A DNA stretch of 14,942 nt from Actinomycetes bacterium (lineage in GTDB: Bacteria > Actinomycetota > Acidimicrobiia > Acidimicrobiales > RAAP-2). Each line of letters starts with the position of its first letter. Position 1 is the stretch's first letter. The position numbers were made by a program, and so were the translations under genes. Shown here piece by piece: positions 1 to 6,514 of this stretch. Location: assembly GCA_021801615.1 (NCBI GenBank), contig JAJYXS010000177.1, positions 1 to 14,942 of the forward strand, given 5' to 3'. The notes beneath the pieces were generated by a model. The model ran no database searches. It was not told the DNA's origin and was given only the letters and a program-made list of their open reading frames with translations.

Positions 1-356
1 GCGGCGCCGTCGAGGTCCGGTGTGCCGTCGATGCCCTCGGGGTGCAGCACGGTGCGGTCGGTGCCCTCGGGGTGCAGGGAGCCGTCGGTGCCCTCGCGGG
101 ACGGCGGGCCGGTTGTGAAGTCCGCGAGCTGGTTCAACAAGGTGATCGGCGAGCGCGCGAAGCGCACGATGTCCTGGCTGCTCGGCAGGTCGGGCACGCT
201 CTGGCGGAGCTCGCGGTCGATCTGGCTGTGGAGGTCCCGCAGCTTGCGCCACCCCGCGCCGAGCTGGCGGGCGACCTCGGGCAGGCGGTTCGGGCCGAGG
301 AGCACCACCACGACGACGAAGATGATGATGAGCTTTGTCGGGCTGAGGTCCAGCAC
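1..356 (-). CDS. tatB: Twin-arginine translocase subunit, TatA/TatB family (TatB-like), 3' end cut by window edge
   Basis: Small membrane subunit of the Sec-independent export machinery, acting in the cytoplasmic membrane. Seen: GTG start at 356 followed by MLDLSPTKLIIIF, one hydrophobic segment (about residues 8-21), then LLGPNRLPEVARQLG and an amphipathic charged helix (about 30-55). The Gly-Pro pair followed by R-LP is the Tat hinge signature; GP rather than FG and a frame beyond 110 residues favour TatB over TatA, but this is not certain. An in-frame TAG at 369-371 makes GTG 356 the only good start. No clear Shine-Dalgarno is seen and a -10-like TAGAAT lies just upstream, so the mRNA may be nearly leaderless. 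The C-terminal part carries direct repeats (HPEGTD, HPEGID). The frame continues past base 1. It follows lepB on the same strand with a 58-bp gap. Confidence 0.8.
   Translation of the reverse strand, partial: MLDLSPTKLIIIFVVVVVLLGPNRLPEVARQLGAGWRKLRDLHSQIDRELRQSVPDLPSSQDIVRFARSPITLLNQLADFTTGPPSREGTDGSLHPEGTDRTVLHPEGIDGTPDLDGA
27..104. repeat. In-frame direct repeats in the Tat subunit C-terminus
   Basis: The block GTCGATGCCCTCGGGGTGCAG begins at 27 and recurs with small changes at 57 and 84, with spacings of 30 and 27 bp. All spacings are multiples of three, so the protein gains a repeated H-P-E-G-(T/I)-D motif in its hydrophilic tail. This tail is poorly conserved in Tat subunits generally, so the repeat is probably tolerated rather than functional. 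Confidence 0.7.
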
Positions 357-365
357 GCGCGCCCG

Positions 366-371
366 ATTCTA
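366..371 (-). promoter_or_regulatory. Possible -10 element for the Tat subunit gene
   Basis: On the minus strand TAGAAT (5 of 6 matches to TATAAT) ends nine bases before the GTG start codon, in the one AT-richer patch of the lepB-tat gap. No convincing -35 box is seen. If used, transcription would begin at or within a few bases of the start codon. Confidence 0.35.
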
Positions 372-414
372 CAGGGGTGGCCGGCGGGAGGAATTTGGCC
401 CGGGACGCACCGCC

Positions 415-1134
415 TCAGAACCACCTCACCTGGGACGGCGGCCACATGATGAGGAACATCTTTCCCACGATGTAGGAGGACTTCACGGGCCCCCACATGC
501 GGCTGTCGCAGGAGTTCACCCGGTTGTCCCCCATGACGAAGTAGTCGCCCGGCGGCACCGTGTACGGCTTGGACATCGTCGTGTACGTCTGGTGGCCCTT
601 CGGCAGCCAGGGCTCCTTCAGCAGCTTGCCTGTGATGTAGACTTGGCCGCCGCGAGCCGAGACGGTCTGGCCCGGGAGCCCGATCACGCGCTTGACGAGG
701 TCCGGGACCGGCGGACCGCCGCAGTCCTCCGCGGGGGGCCGCCTGAACACGACGATTGTGCCCGCGTGGATCGCCCCGAAGATCTTGGTCACGACGATCC
801 GGTCCCCTGCCTTGAGGGTCGGCCACATCGATGTCGACGGCACGTAGTAGGTCTCCGCCACGTAGGTGCGCACCCCGAAGGCGACCCCGACTGCGACCAG
901 GATGATGACCAGCCATTCGAGGAGCCACCGACGCGTCCGGCGGCGACGGGGCTTGCCGCCAGCAGGTCCGGCGCCGTCGGGTCCAGTGCCGTCGGGTCCG
1001 GTGCCGCCCTGGAGCGCCCCGTCGCTCTGGGCTCCCAAGGCCGCGTCGCCCGCGCCCTGGCTGGGAGGTCCGAGGACACCGGCGGTGGGGCCGGTACCGG
1101 GCACGGCTCGCGTCGAGGGGTCCTCTGGGCTCAC
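415..1134 (-). CDS. lepB: Signal peptidase I (type I leader peptidase)
   Basis: Membrane-bound serine protease that removes signal peptides from exported proteins on the outer face of the membrane. Seen in the 239-residue product: a cytoplasmic N-tail of about 60 residues rich in Gly/Pro/Asp, a basic stretch KPRRRRTRR (61-69), one membrane segment (about 70-88), then the family boxes. Box B is VPSTSMWPTL with nucleophile Ser102, box D is DLVKRVIGLPG with general base Lys148, and box E is GDNRVNSCDSRMWGPV (202-217). All catalytic elements are present. The GTG start at 1134 has GGAAG four bases upstream. The N-tail contains five-residue repeats (GPDGT, GPDGT, GPDGA). It sits between pafA and the Tat gene on the same strand, so secretion genes follow the proteasome genes here. 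Confidence 0.95.
   Translation of the reverse strand: MSPEDPSTRAVPGTGPTAGVLGPPSQGAGDAALGAQSDGALQGGTGPDGTGPDGAGPAGGKPRRRRTRRWLLEWLVIILVAVGVAFGVRTYVAETYYVPSTSMWPTLKAGDRIVVTKIFGAIHAGTIVVFRRPPAEDCGGPPVPDLVKRVIGLPGQTVSARGGQVYITGKLLKEPWLPKGHQTYTTMSKPYTVPPGDYFVMGDNRVNSCDSRMWGPVKSSYIVGKMFLIMWPPSQVRWF
962..1006. repeat. 15-bp tandem repeat in the lepB N-terminal coding region
   Basis: Three to four copies of a 15-bp unit (GGTCCGGTGCCGTCG and variants) encode GPDGT/GPDGA in the cytoplasmic tail of signal peptidase I. The period is a multiple of three, so the reading frame is kept. It lies outside the catalytic domain. Confidence 0.65.
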
Positions 1135-1214
1135 GGGCTTCCGAGGCTACAGGCTGGGATCCGCAAGGGGGCGTCACCGCCGCGCCCGGCGCGGCTGCCA
1201 CGGAGCGCGGCCGG

Positions 1215-2573
1215 TCAGAGGGACGCGATGAGCCGCTCCACGCGCTCGTCGTGGGAGCGGAACGGGTCCTTCATCAGCACGGTCCGCTGCGCCTGGTCGT
1301 TCAGCTTCAGGTGCACCCAGTCGACGGTGAAGTCACGGCGGCGCTCCTTCGCGCGGCGCACGAACGCGCCACGAAGGCGGGCTCGCGTCGTCTGCGGGGG
1401 CTCCGTCATCGCTGCGGCGATGTCGGCGTCCGTGCAGGTGCGCTCCACCTGGTCGCGCGCCTGGAGCTTGTAGAAGAAGCCCCGGCTCCGGTCGACGTCG
1501 TGGTACAGGAGATCGACGAGGGCCGCCTTCGGGTGGGAGAGCGGGAGGCCCTCACGCTGGCGCACCTGGTCGATGAGGCGGTGCTTCGCGACCCAATCGC
1601 ACTCGCGCCACAGCGACAAGGGGTCCGACTCGATGCCCTTCAGGCAGTGCTGCCACATCTCGAGGGCCCGTTCCTCCTCGGGGCCGAGGCCGTGGCGGTC
1701 CCGGAACCGCAGCGCGCGCTCGAGGTACTCCATCTGGATGTCCAGCGCGCGCATCTCCCGGCCGTTGGCCAGCCGGACGCGACGTTGGCAGGTGATGTCG
1801 TGGCTGATCTCGCGGATCGCCCGGATCGGGTTCTCCAAGGTGAGGTCGCGCAGCACCGTGCCGGTGTCCTCGAGCATCGAGAGCAGGATGCTCGTGGCGC
1901 CGATCTTGAGGTAGGTCGCGTACTCGCTCATGTTCGAGTCGCCGACGATGACGTGGAGGCGCCGGTACCGTTCGGCGTCGGCGTGCGGCTCGTCGCGGGT
2001 GTTGATGATGGGCCGGCTGCGGGTGGTCGCAGACGAGACGCCCTCCCAGATGTGCTCGGCCCGCTGGCTGATGCAGAACACCGCGCCCCGTGCCGTCTGG
2101 AGCACCTTTCCCGCGCCGGCGTAGATCTGGCGGCTCACGAGGAACGGGATCAGCACCTCGGTGTAGCGGTTGAAGTCGTCGTTGCGCTCCGTCAGGTAGT
2201 TCTCGTGGCAGCCGTAGGAGTTGCCGGCCGAGTCGGTGTTGTTCTTGAAGAGGTAGACGTCGCCGCGGATGCCCTCGTCGCGCAGCCGGGCCTGCGCGCC
2301 GGCGACGAGCTGGGAGAGGATCCATTCCCCTGCCTTGTCGTGCACCACCAGGTCGCTGACCCGGTCGCACTCGGGCGTCGCGTACTCCGGGTGGCTGCCG
2401 ACGTCCAGGTACAGGCGTGCGCCGTTCTCCAGGAAGACGTTGGACGAGCGGCCCCAGCTGACGACGCGCCGGAAGAGGTAACGTGCGACCTCGTCGGGAC
2501 TGAGCCGCCGCTGGCCGCGCAGGGTGAAGGTGACCCCGTACTCGTTCTCGAGCCCGAAGATGCGGCGATCCAC
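1215..2573 (-). CDS. pafA: Pup-protein ligase PafA
   Basis: Forms the isopeptide bond between the C-terminal glutamate of Pup and substrate lysines, using ATP through a gamma-glutamyl phosphate; cytoplasmic. The 452-residue product is full length for the family and belongs to the carboxylate-amine ligase fold related to glutamine synthetase. Seen: N-terminal FGLENEYGV with the metal-binding Glu9; RRLSPDEVARYLFRRVVSWG, typical of PafA and lacking the loop found in Dop; NGARLYLDVGSHPEYATPEC with catalytic Asp57; NNTDSAGNSYGCHENYL; and NTRDEPHAD. The GTG start at 2573 has GGTGA four bases upstream. It is separated from prcA by 295 bp holding a five-copy 47-bp array, unlike the tightly packed pup-prcB-prcA genes, so it may be expressed separately. 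The pafB/pafC regulators often found beside pafA are not in this window. Confidence 0.97.
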   Translation of the reverse strand: MDRRIFGLENEYGVTFTLRGQRRLSPDEVARYLFRRVVSWGRSSNVFLENGARLYLDVGSHPEYATPECDRVSDLVVHDKAGEWILSQLVAGAQARLRDEGIRGDVYLFKNNTDSAGNSYGCHENYLTERNDDFNRYTEVLIPFLVSRQIYAGAGKVLQTARGAVFCISQRAEHIWEGVSSATTRSRPIINTRDEPHADAERYRRLHVIVGDSNMSEYATYLKIGATSILLSMLEDTGTVLRDLTLENPIRAIREISHDITCQRRVRLANGREMRALDIQMEYLERALRFRDRHGLGPEEERALEMWQHCLKGIESDPLSLWRECDWVAKHRLIDQVRQREGLPLSHPKAALVDLLYHDVDRSRGFFYKLQARDQVERTCTDADIAAAMTEPPQTTRARLRGAFVRRAKERRRDFTVDWVHLKLNDQAQRTVLMKDPFRSHDERVERLIASL

Positions 2574-2607
2574 AGCGTCACCGTAGTGGCGGACGCGCCC
2601 GAAGGGG

Positions 2608-2841
2608 CGGCCGGGCGGGCTCTCGGCGCTCAGGGGCTCCGGAGGGAAGGAGACGGCCGGGGCGGGCTCTCGGCGCTCAGGGGCTCCGGAGGGAAGGGGG
2701 CGGCCGGGGCGGGCTCTCGGTGCTCAGGGGCTCCGGAGGGAAGGAGACGGCCGGGGCGGGCTCTCGGTGCTCAGGGGCTCCGGAGGGAAGGAGACGGCCG
2801 GGGCGGGCTCTCGGTGCTCAGGGGCTCCGGAGGGAGGGAGG
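2608..2841. repeat. Five-copy 47-bp tandem array between prcA and pafA
   Basis: The segment CTCTCGG begins at 2620, 2667, 2714, 2761 and 2808, an exact 47-bp period. Units are near identical; changes are mainly C/T at one site, the AAGGAGA/AAGGGGG end, and one missing G in the first unit. Each unit contains the palindrome CTCCGGAG. The period is not a multiple of three and no gene is supported across it. It fills most of the 295-bp prcA-pafA gap, and nothing else was recognised there. Confidence 0.9.
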
Positions 2842-2868
2842 CGATCCTGCCGGGCCGAGGCCAGCGGC

Positions 2869-3636
2869 TCAGGGGGAGCCGTCGGAGGCGCCGGGGAGCT
2901 GCTCGCCGCCGCTGCGAGCGCCACCGGACGCCTGCCCGTCGCCGGCGGGCTCGTCGGGGCCGGAAAGGATGCCGGCCAGCTCTCCGTCGGCGACCCTGCG
3001 GAACGCGCGCCGCCCGTTCTCGCGGCCGAGCAGCGCCACCTCGAGGTCATCGGGACCGAGGGTCCTTTCGGGGCCCGCGAGGGCCCGCACCGCCGCGCGG
3101 ACGGCGTCGGGGAGGTCGCGGTCACCTCGCCAGCCGTCGGCGAACCGTTGGGCGATGGTCTCCGCGTCGCCCCCGAGGACGGCGAAGCGGTCCTCGTCGG
3201 TGATCGTCCCCTCGTAGGCGATGTGGTACAGCTGGTCGGGCTTGCCGTTCGACCCGACCTCGGCGACGAGGATCTCCACCTCGAGCGGCTTCATCTCGTG
3301 GGTGAAGACGTTGCCGAGGAACTGCGCGTAGAGGTTCGCGAGCGAGCGGGCGTCGACGTCCTCGCGGCTGTAGGCGAAGCCCTTCGTGTCCGCGTGCCGG
3401 ACACCGGCCACCCGCAGCTGGTCGTACTCGTTGTACTTGCCGACGCCGGCGAACGCGATCCGGTCGTAGATCTCGCTGATCTTGTGGAGCGAGCGCGACG
3501 GGTTCTCCGCGACGATCAGCACGCCGTCGGCGTAGACGGTCGCGATGAGCGCCCGGCCCCGGGCGATGCCCTTCTGGGCGTACTCGGCCCGGTCCTTCAT
3601 GACCTGCTCCGGCGCGACGTAGAACGGCATCGTCAT
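2869..3636 (-). CDS. prcA: 20S proteasome alpha subunit PrcA
   Basis: Forms the outer seven-membered rings of the bacterial 20S core, whose N-termini gate the entrance and whose pockets receive the ATPase tail. The 255-residue product is of family size. Seen: MTMPFYVAPEQVMKDRAEYA gate and first helix, KGIARGRALIATVYADGVL, then VAENPSRSLHKISEIYDRI, a strongly conserved alpha signature including Ser-Leu-x-Lys-Ile. The C-terminal 30 residues (GDGQASGGARSGGEQLPG...) are low-complexity and probably disordered. GGGGGTGAG lies five bases before ATG 3636; a second ATG two codons later could also serve. It follows prcB by 16 bp within a 20-bp direct duplication that contains both the prcB stop and the prcA start. 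Confidence 0.96.
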   Translation of the reverse strand: MTMPFYVAPEQVMKDRAEYAQKGIARGRALIATVYADGVLIVAENPSRSLHKISEIYDRIAFAGVGKYNEYDQLRVAGVRHADTKGFAYSREDVDARSLANLYAQFLGNVFTHEMKPLEVEILVAEVGSNGKPDQLYHIAYEGTITDEDRFAVLGGDAETIAQRFADGWRGDRDLPDAVRAAVRALAGPERTLGPDDLEVALLGRENGRRAFRRVADGELAGILSGPDEPAGDGQASGGARSGGEQLPGASDGSP

Positions 3637-3670
3637 GCCCGCTCACCCCCGGTCATGCCGGCTCACCCCC
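3632..3670. repeat. 20-bp tandem duplication spanning the prcB stop and prcA start
   Basis: GTCATGCCCGCTCACCCCC (3632-3650) and GTCATGCCGGCTCACCCCC (3652-3670) match at 18 of 19 positions with a 20-bp period. On the coding strand each copy reads GGGGGTGAG, a Shine-Dalgarno, followed by GGCATGA. In the upstream copy TGA is the prcB stop; in the downstream copy ATG is the prcA start. Confidence 0.9.
3633..3656 (-). promoter_or_regulatory. Seven-codon minicistron bridging prcB and prcA (possible translational coupling)
   Basis: An ATG at 3654-3656 overlaps the prcB stop as ATGA. It opens a frame encoding MTGGERA whose TGA (3633-3635) overlaps the prcA ATG, again as ATGA. The mini-frame has its own GGGGGTGAG upstream, inside the end of prcB. 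Ribosomes finishing prcB could therefore re-initiate twice in succession. The arrangement is seen directly; translation of the mini-frame is inference. Confidence 0.4.
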
Positions 3671-4486
3671 GCCCGAGGCGCTCCCGTTGGGCGTGCGCCC
3701 CATCCGCTTGCGCTCGACGAGCGCGCCGAAGCGGTCCGCGACCTCCTGCTCGGGCACCTCGGCGTAGCCGTCGGCGGTCACGACCGCGACCGTCGGGTAG
3801 ATCCCGCGCACCACGTCCGGCCCGCCGGTCCCCGAGTCCTCGTCGGCCGCCTCGTAGAGGGCCTGGATCGCGAGCTCCACGGCCTCCTCGCGCGAGAGGC
3901 CCTCGCGGAAGCCGAGCTTGATCGTGGTCCGGGCGTCCCTGCCGCCCGAGCCGGTCGCCTGGTAGTCGGCCTCCTCGTAGTGACCGCCGGTGACGTCGTA
4001 GCTGTAGATGCGCCCCACGCCGCGGCTGGTGTCGTAGCCGGCGAACAGCGGGACGACCGCGAGGCCCTGCATCGCGAGCGGCAGCTGCTGGCGGACCATC
4101 TGGGCGAGCTGGTTGGCCTTGCCCTCGAGGCTGAGCGTGACGCCCTCGACCTTCTCGTAGTGCTCGAGCTGGGTCTGGAAGAGCCGGACCATCTCGACGG
4201 CGAACCCGGCCGCGCCGGCGATCGCGACCGCGGAGTACCGGTCGGCGGGGAACACCTTCTCCATCGCGCGGTGCGCGATCGCGTGGCCCTCGGTCGCCCG
4301 CCGGTCGCCGGCCATCACGATGCCGTCAGCGAACCGAAGCGCCACGACCGTGGTCGCGTGCCGCACGGACGCCGCGATGTCGGCCCCCTGCGGCACAGCA
4401 GGGAAGGCAGGGACGGCACTGCGACGCAGCAGGCTCGAGAAGTCGGGTCCGGGGTCCTCGGTCGGGGGGAAGAGCGGGAGCGCCAC
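3653..4486 (-). CDS. prcB: 20S proteasome beta subunit PrcB (catalytic)
   Basis: Catalytic subunit of the inner rings of the 20S core, an N-terminal threonine protease made with a propeptide. The 277-residue product has a 44-residue propeptide ending VRHA, followed by TTVVALRFADGIVMAGDRRA. Thr45 becomes the nucleophile (Thr1), Asp61 corresponds to Asp17 and Lys77 (in AMEKVFP) to Lys33, so the active site is intact. SGSGGRD-type loop residues and GIYPTVAVV follow later. The GTG start at 4486 lies six bases after the pup stop, with GGGCGGG at the end of pup as the nearest purine-rich sequence, so translation is probably coupled to pup. The C-terminal tail (NGSASGGGEPA) is low-complexity and is encoded partly by the first copy of the 20-bp duplication shared with prcA. 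Confidence 0.96.
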   Translation of the reverse strand: MALPLFPPTEDPGPDFSSLLRRSAVPAFPAVPQGADIAASVRHATTVVALRFADGIVMAGDRRATEGHAIAHRAMEKVFPADRYSAVAIAGAAGFAVEMVRLFQTQLEHYEKVEGVTLSLEGKANQLAQMVRQQLPLAMQGLAVVPLFAGYDTSRGVGRIYSYDVTGGHYEEADYQATGSGGRDARTTIKLGFREGLSREEAVELAIQALYEAADEDSGTGGPDVVRGIYPTVAVVTADGYAEVPEQEVADRFGALVERKRMGRTPNGSASGGGEPA

Positions 4487-4492
4487 CTGGGG

Positions 4493-4690
4493 CTACTGCC
4501 CGCCCTTCTGGACGTAGTTCCGGACGAACTCCTCGGCGTTGTCCTCCAGCACCTCGTCGATCTCGTCCATCAGGTCGTCGAGCTCTGCCTTGATCTTCTC
4601 GCCGCGTTCGGACACGGCCGGCGCCTCCTCGACCACCTCGGTCTCGGTGCGAGCCGGCACGCTCCTGCGTTTCAACTCTCGCTCAGCCAT
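4493..4690 (-). CDS. pup: Prokaryotic ubiquitin-like protein Pup (Gln form)
   Basis: Small, mostly disordered protein tag that marks proteins for the proteasome. The 65-residue product fits the family. Seen: a charged N-terminal half used to engage the ATPase, then KIKAELDDLMDEIDEVLEDN, the helix that binds the coiled coils of the ATPase and the ligase groove, and the C-terminus NYVQKGGQ. The final residue is Gln, so the product must be deamidated by Dop to Glu before PafA can use it, which agrees with dop lying just upstream. ATG 4690 is preceded by GAGGGG about eight bases away. The gene is followed six bases later by prcB. Lysines at 7, 32, 34 and 62 are the only candidate acceptors for self-pupylation. 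Confidence 0.98.
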   Translation of the reverse strand: MAERELKRRSVPARTETEVVEEAPAVSERGEKIKAELDDLMDEIDEVLEDNAEEFVRNYVQKGGQ

Positions 4691-4716
4691 CAGGTCATCC
4701 CCTCGTGCACCTCAAT

Positions 4717-4746
4717 GTCCTATCCCGGTCCGTCCTATCCCGGTCC
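4717..4746. repeat. Perfect 15-bp direct duplication in the pup leader
   Basis: GTCCTATCCCGGTCC occurs twice head to tail (4717-4731 and 4732-4746) in the 128-bp dop-pup gap, about 27 bp upstream of the pup start. Just beyond the dop stop, CATGATCG also occurs twice in about 14 bp. No clear promoter hexamers were seen. Confidence 0.8.
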
Positions 4747-4818
4747 TCTCTCGTCTTACCGCGGCCGGAGCCCCTTCGGGCGTCGACGCTTGGGGCGTGG
4801 CGTCGATCATGGGTCCGA

Positions 4819-6309
4819 TCATGCGCTCAGCCGCTCCAGCAGCTGCGCCGGGGTGGCGCTCGACTCCAAGAGTGCTTCGGTGTGGGCCGCCGTCCCCCGC
4901 AGGGGATCCATCATAGGGACGCGCCGCAGCGGGTCGGTCCCCAGGTCGAAGACGAGCGAGTCCCAGTTCGCGGTCACGACGGACTCCGGCCAGCGGGCGA
5001 GGCACTGGCCGCGGAACCACGCACGCGTGTCGCGCGGCGGCGTTGTGACCGCGGCCGCGACCGCGGCGTCGTCGACCAGGCGCTCCATGCCCACGAGCGC
5101 GTACAAGGAGCGCTCCGGGCGCAGGTCGTGGTACTGGAGGTCCACAGCCGAGAGGCGGCTGTCCCCCCACTCGCAGCCGTGGCGCTCTCGGTAGCCTTCG
5201 ACGATCCTGAGCTTGGCGACCCAGTCGAGCTGGCGGGAGAGCGTCGAGGGGTCCTGCTCGAGGCCGTGGAGGACCGCTTCCCAGCGCTGGAGCACCTGCT
5301 CTCCCACGTCGTCGCCGCCGAGCGGCTCGAGCCCGTGGTGGTCGGCGTACTTGCGGGCCGTCGTGTACAGCTCCCACTGCACGGCAAGCGCGGTGGCCGT
5401 CGAGCCGTCCGCCATGGTGAGGGGTCGCCCGAGGGTGAGGTCGGTCGAGACCTGGTGCATGGCCCGCACCGGGTCCGCGGGCGTGAGGTCACGATGGGGG
5501 GCGACGTCGTCTTCGACCATGGAGAGCACGAGCGCGGTCGTCCCGACCTTGAGGAGCGTGGCGACCTCGGAGAGGTTCGCGTCGCCGACGATGACGTGGA
5601 GGCGGCGGAAGCGCCGCGGGTCTGCATGAGGCTCGTCGCGGGTGTTCACGATCGGACGCTTCAGCGTGGTCTCGAGGCCGATGACCTCCTCGAAGAACTC
5701 CGCGCGCTGGGAGATCTGGTAGGTCACCTTGGACTTGTCGACGGCCGTGGTCTCCGCCCCGACCTTGCCCGCCCCGGTGAAGATCTGGCGGGTGACGAAG
5801 TGGGGGACGACCGCGGCGGCGATCTTCGCGAACGGCACCGAGCGGTCCACGAGGTAGTTCTCGTGGCAGCCGTAGGAATTGCCCTTGCCGTCGGAGTTGT
5901 TCTTGTAGACGACGACTGGCGGCGTGCCGGGGAAGACGTGGGCCGCCGCGCGCATCGACCGCCGGAGCACCTCCTCGCCGGCCTTGTCGTAGAGGACGAG
6001 GCTGAGCGGGTCGGCGCACTCCGGCGAGGAGTACTCGGGATGGGCGTGGTCGACGTAGTAGCGCGCGCCGTTGGTCAGCACCGTGTTGGCCAGGTGGGTC
6101 TCGACGACCGGCGCGAGCGTGCCCTCCCGGGTGAAGCCGCGTGCGTCGTTGGCGGGTGTCTCGTCCTCGAAGTCCCAGTCGGTGCGCCGCTCCGCCTCGG
6201 TCGCGTACGCGTTCACGAGCATGGACGACGCGGTGATCGGGTTCCCGTCGCCGCCGGGCACGTGGATGCCGTACTCGGTCTCGATCCCGCACACCTTGTG
6301 GATGGCCAC
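4819..6309 (-). CDS. dop: Pup deamidase / depupylase Dop
   Basis: Converts the C-terminal Gln of Pup to Glu and removes Pup from conjugates; homologous to PafA and to the glutamine-synthetase fold. The 496-residue product begins MAIHKVCGIETEYGIHVPGG with metal-binding Glu10. It has the Dop-specific insertion around residues 40-75 (RRTDWDFEDETP..., the Dop loop, absent from PafA), then NGARYYVDHAHPEYSSPEC with catalytic Asp87, KNNSDGKGNSYGCHENYL and NTRDEPHAD. The insertion distinguishes it from the PafA gene in the same window, with which it shares several motifs. The GTG start at 6309 has TAGGGT about eight bases upstream. The gap to arc (198 bp) is largely filled by a 21-bp repeat array and the gap to pup is 128 bp. 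Confidence 0.97.
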   Translation of the reverse strand: MAIHKVCGIETEYGIHVPGGDGNPITASSMLVNAYATEAERRTDWDFEDETPANDARGFTREGTLAPVVETHLANTVLTNGARYYVDHAHPEYSSPECADPLSLVLYDKAGEEVLRRSMRAAAHVFPGTPPVVVYKNNSDGKGNSYGCHENYLVDRSVPFAKIAAAVVPHFVTRQIFTGAGKVGAETTAVDKSKVTYQISQRAEFFEEVIGLETTLKRPIVNTRDEPHADPRRFRRLHVIVGDANLSEVATLLKVGTTALVLSMVEDDVAPHRDLTPADPVRAMHQVSTDLTLGRPLTMADGSTATALAVQWELYTTARKYADHHGLEPLGGDDVGEQVLQRWEAVLHGLEQDPSTLSRQLDWVAKLRIVEGYRERHGCEWGDSRLSAVDLQYHDLRPERSLYALVGMERLVDDAAVAAAVTTPPRDTRAWFRGQCLARWPESVVTANWDSLVFDLGTDPLRRVPMMDPLRGTAAHTEALLESSATPAQLLERLSA

Positions 6310-6386
6310 GCCGTGACCCTAGCTGGTCGACCCGGCCATCGGAGGTACTCCTCCACCGCCGAGGTGCCCCCGTGGCAGCAGAGATG

Positions 6387-6514
6387 CATCAGAGGTGGAT
6401 CAGAGGTACGTCACCGTGGATCAGAGGTCCATCACCGTGGATCAGAGGCACGTCACGGTGGATCAGAGGCACGTTCACGAGGACATCAGCTGTCCATCAC
6501 GGGTGGATCAGAGG
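6387..6514. repeat. 21-bp tandem array copying the arc 3' end and stop codon
   Basis: GATCAGAGG begins at 6398, 6419, 6440, 6461 and 6506 (spacings 21, 21, 21, 45), with a related CATCAGAGG at 6387. On the minus strand the unit reads TACCTCTGATCCAC, which is the end of arc (codons for Tyr-Leu, then TGA) plus following bases. The copies at 6398-6461 are in phase with the arc frame, so each unit carries another in-frame TGA. Confidence 0.88.

Noticed and set aside
2720..3217. Plus-strand open frames across the 47-bp array and prcA 3' end
   Set aside because: They consist of repeat translation plus antisense of prcA, with no independent support.
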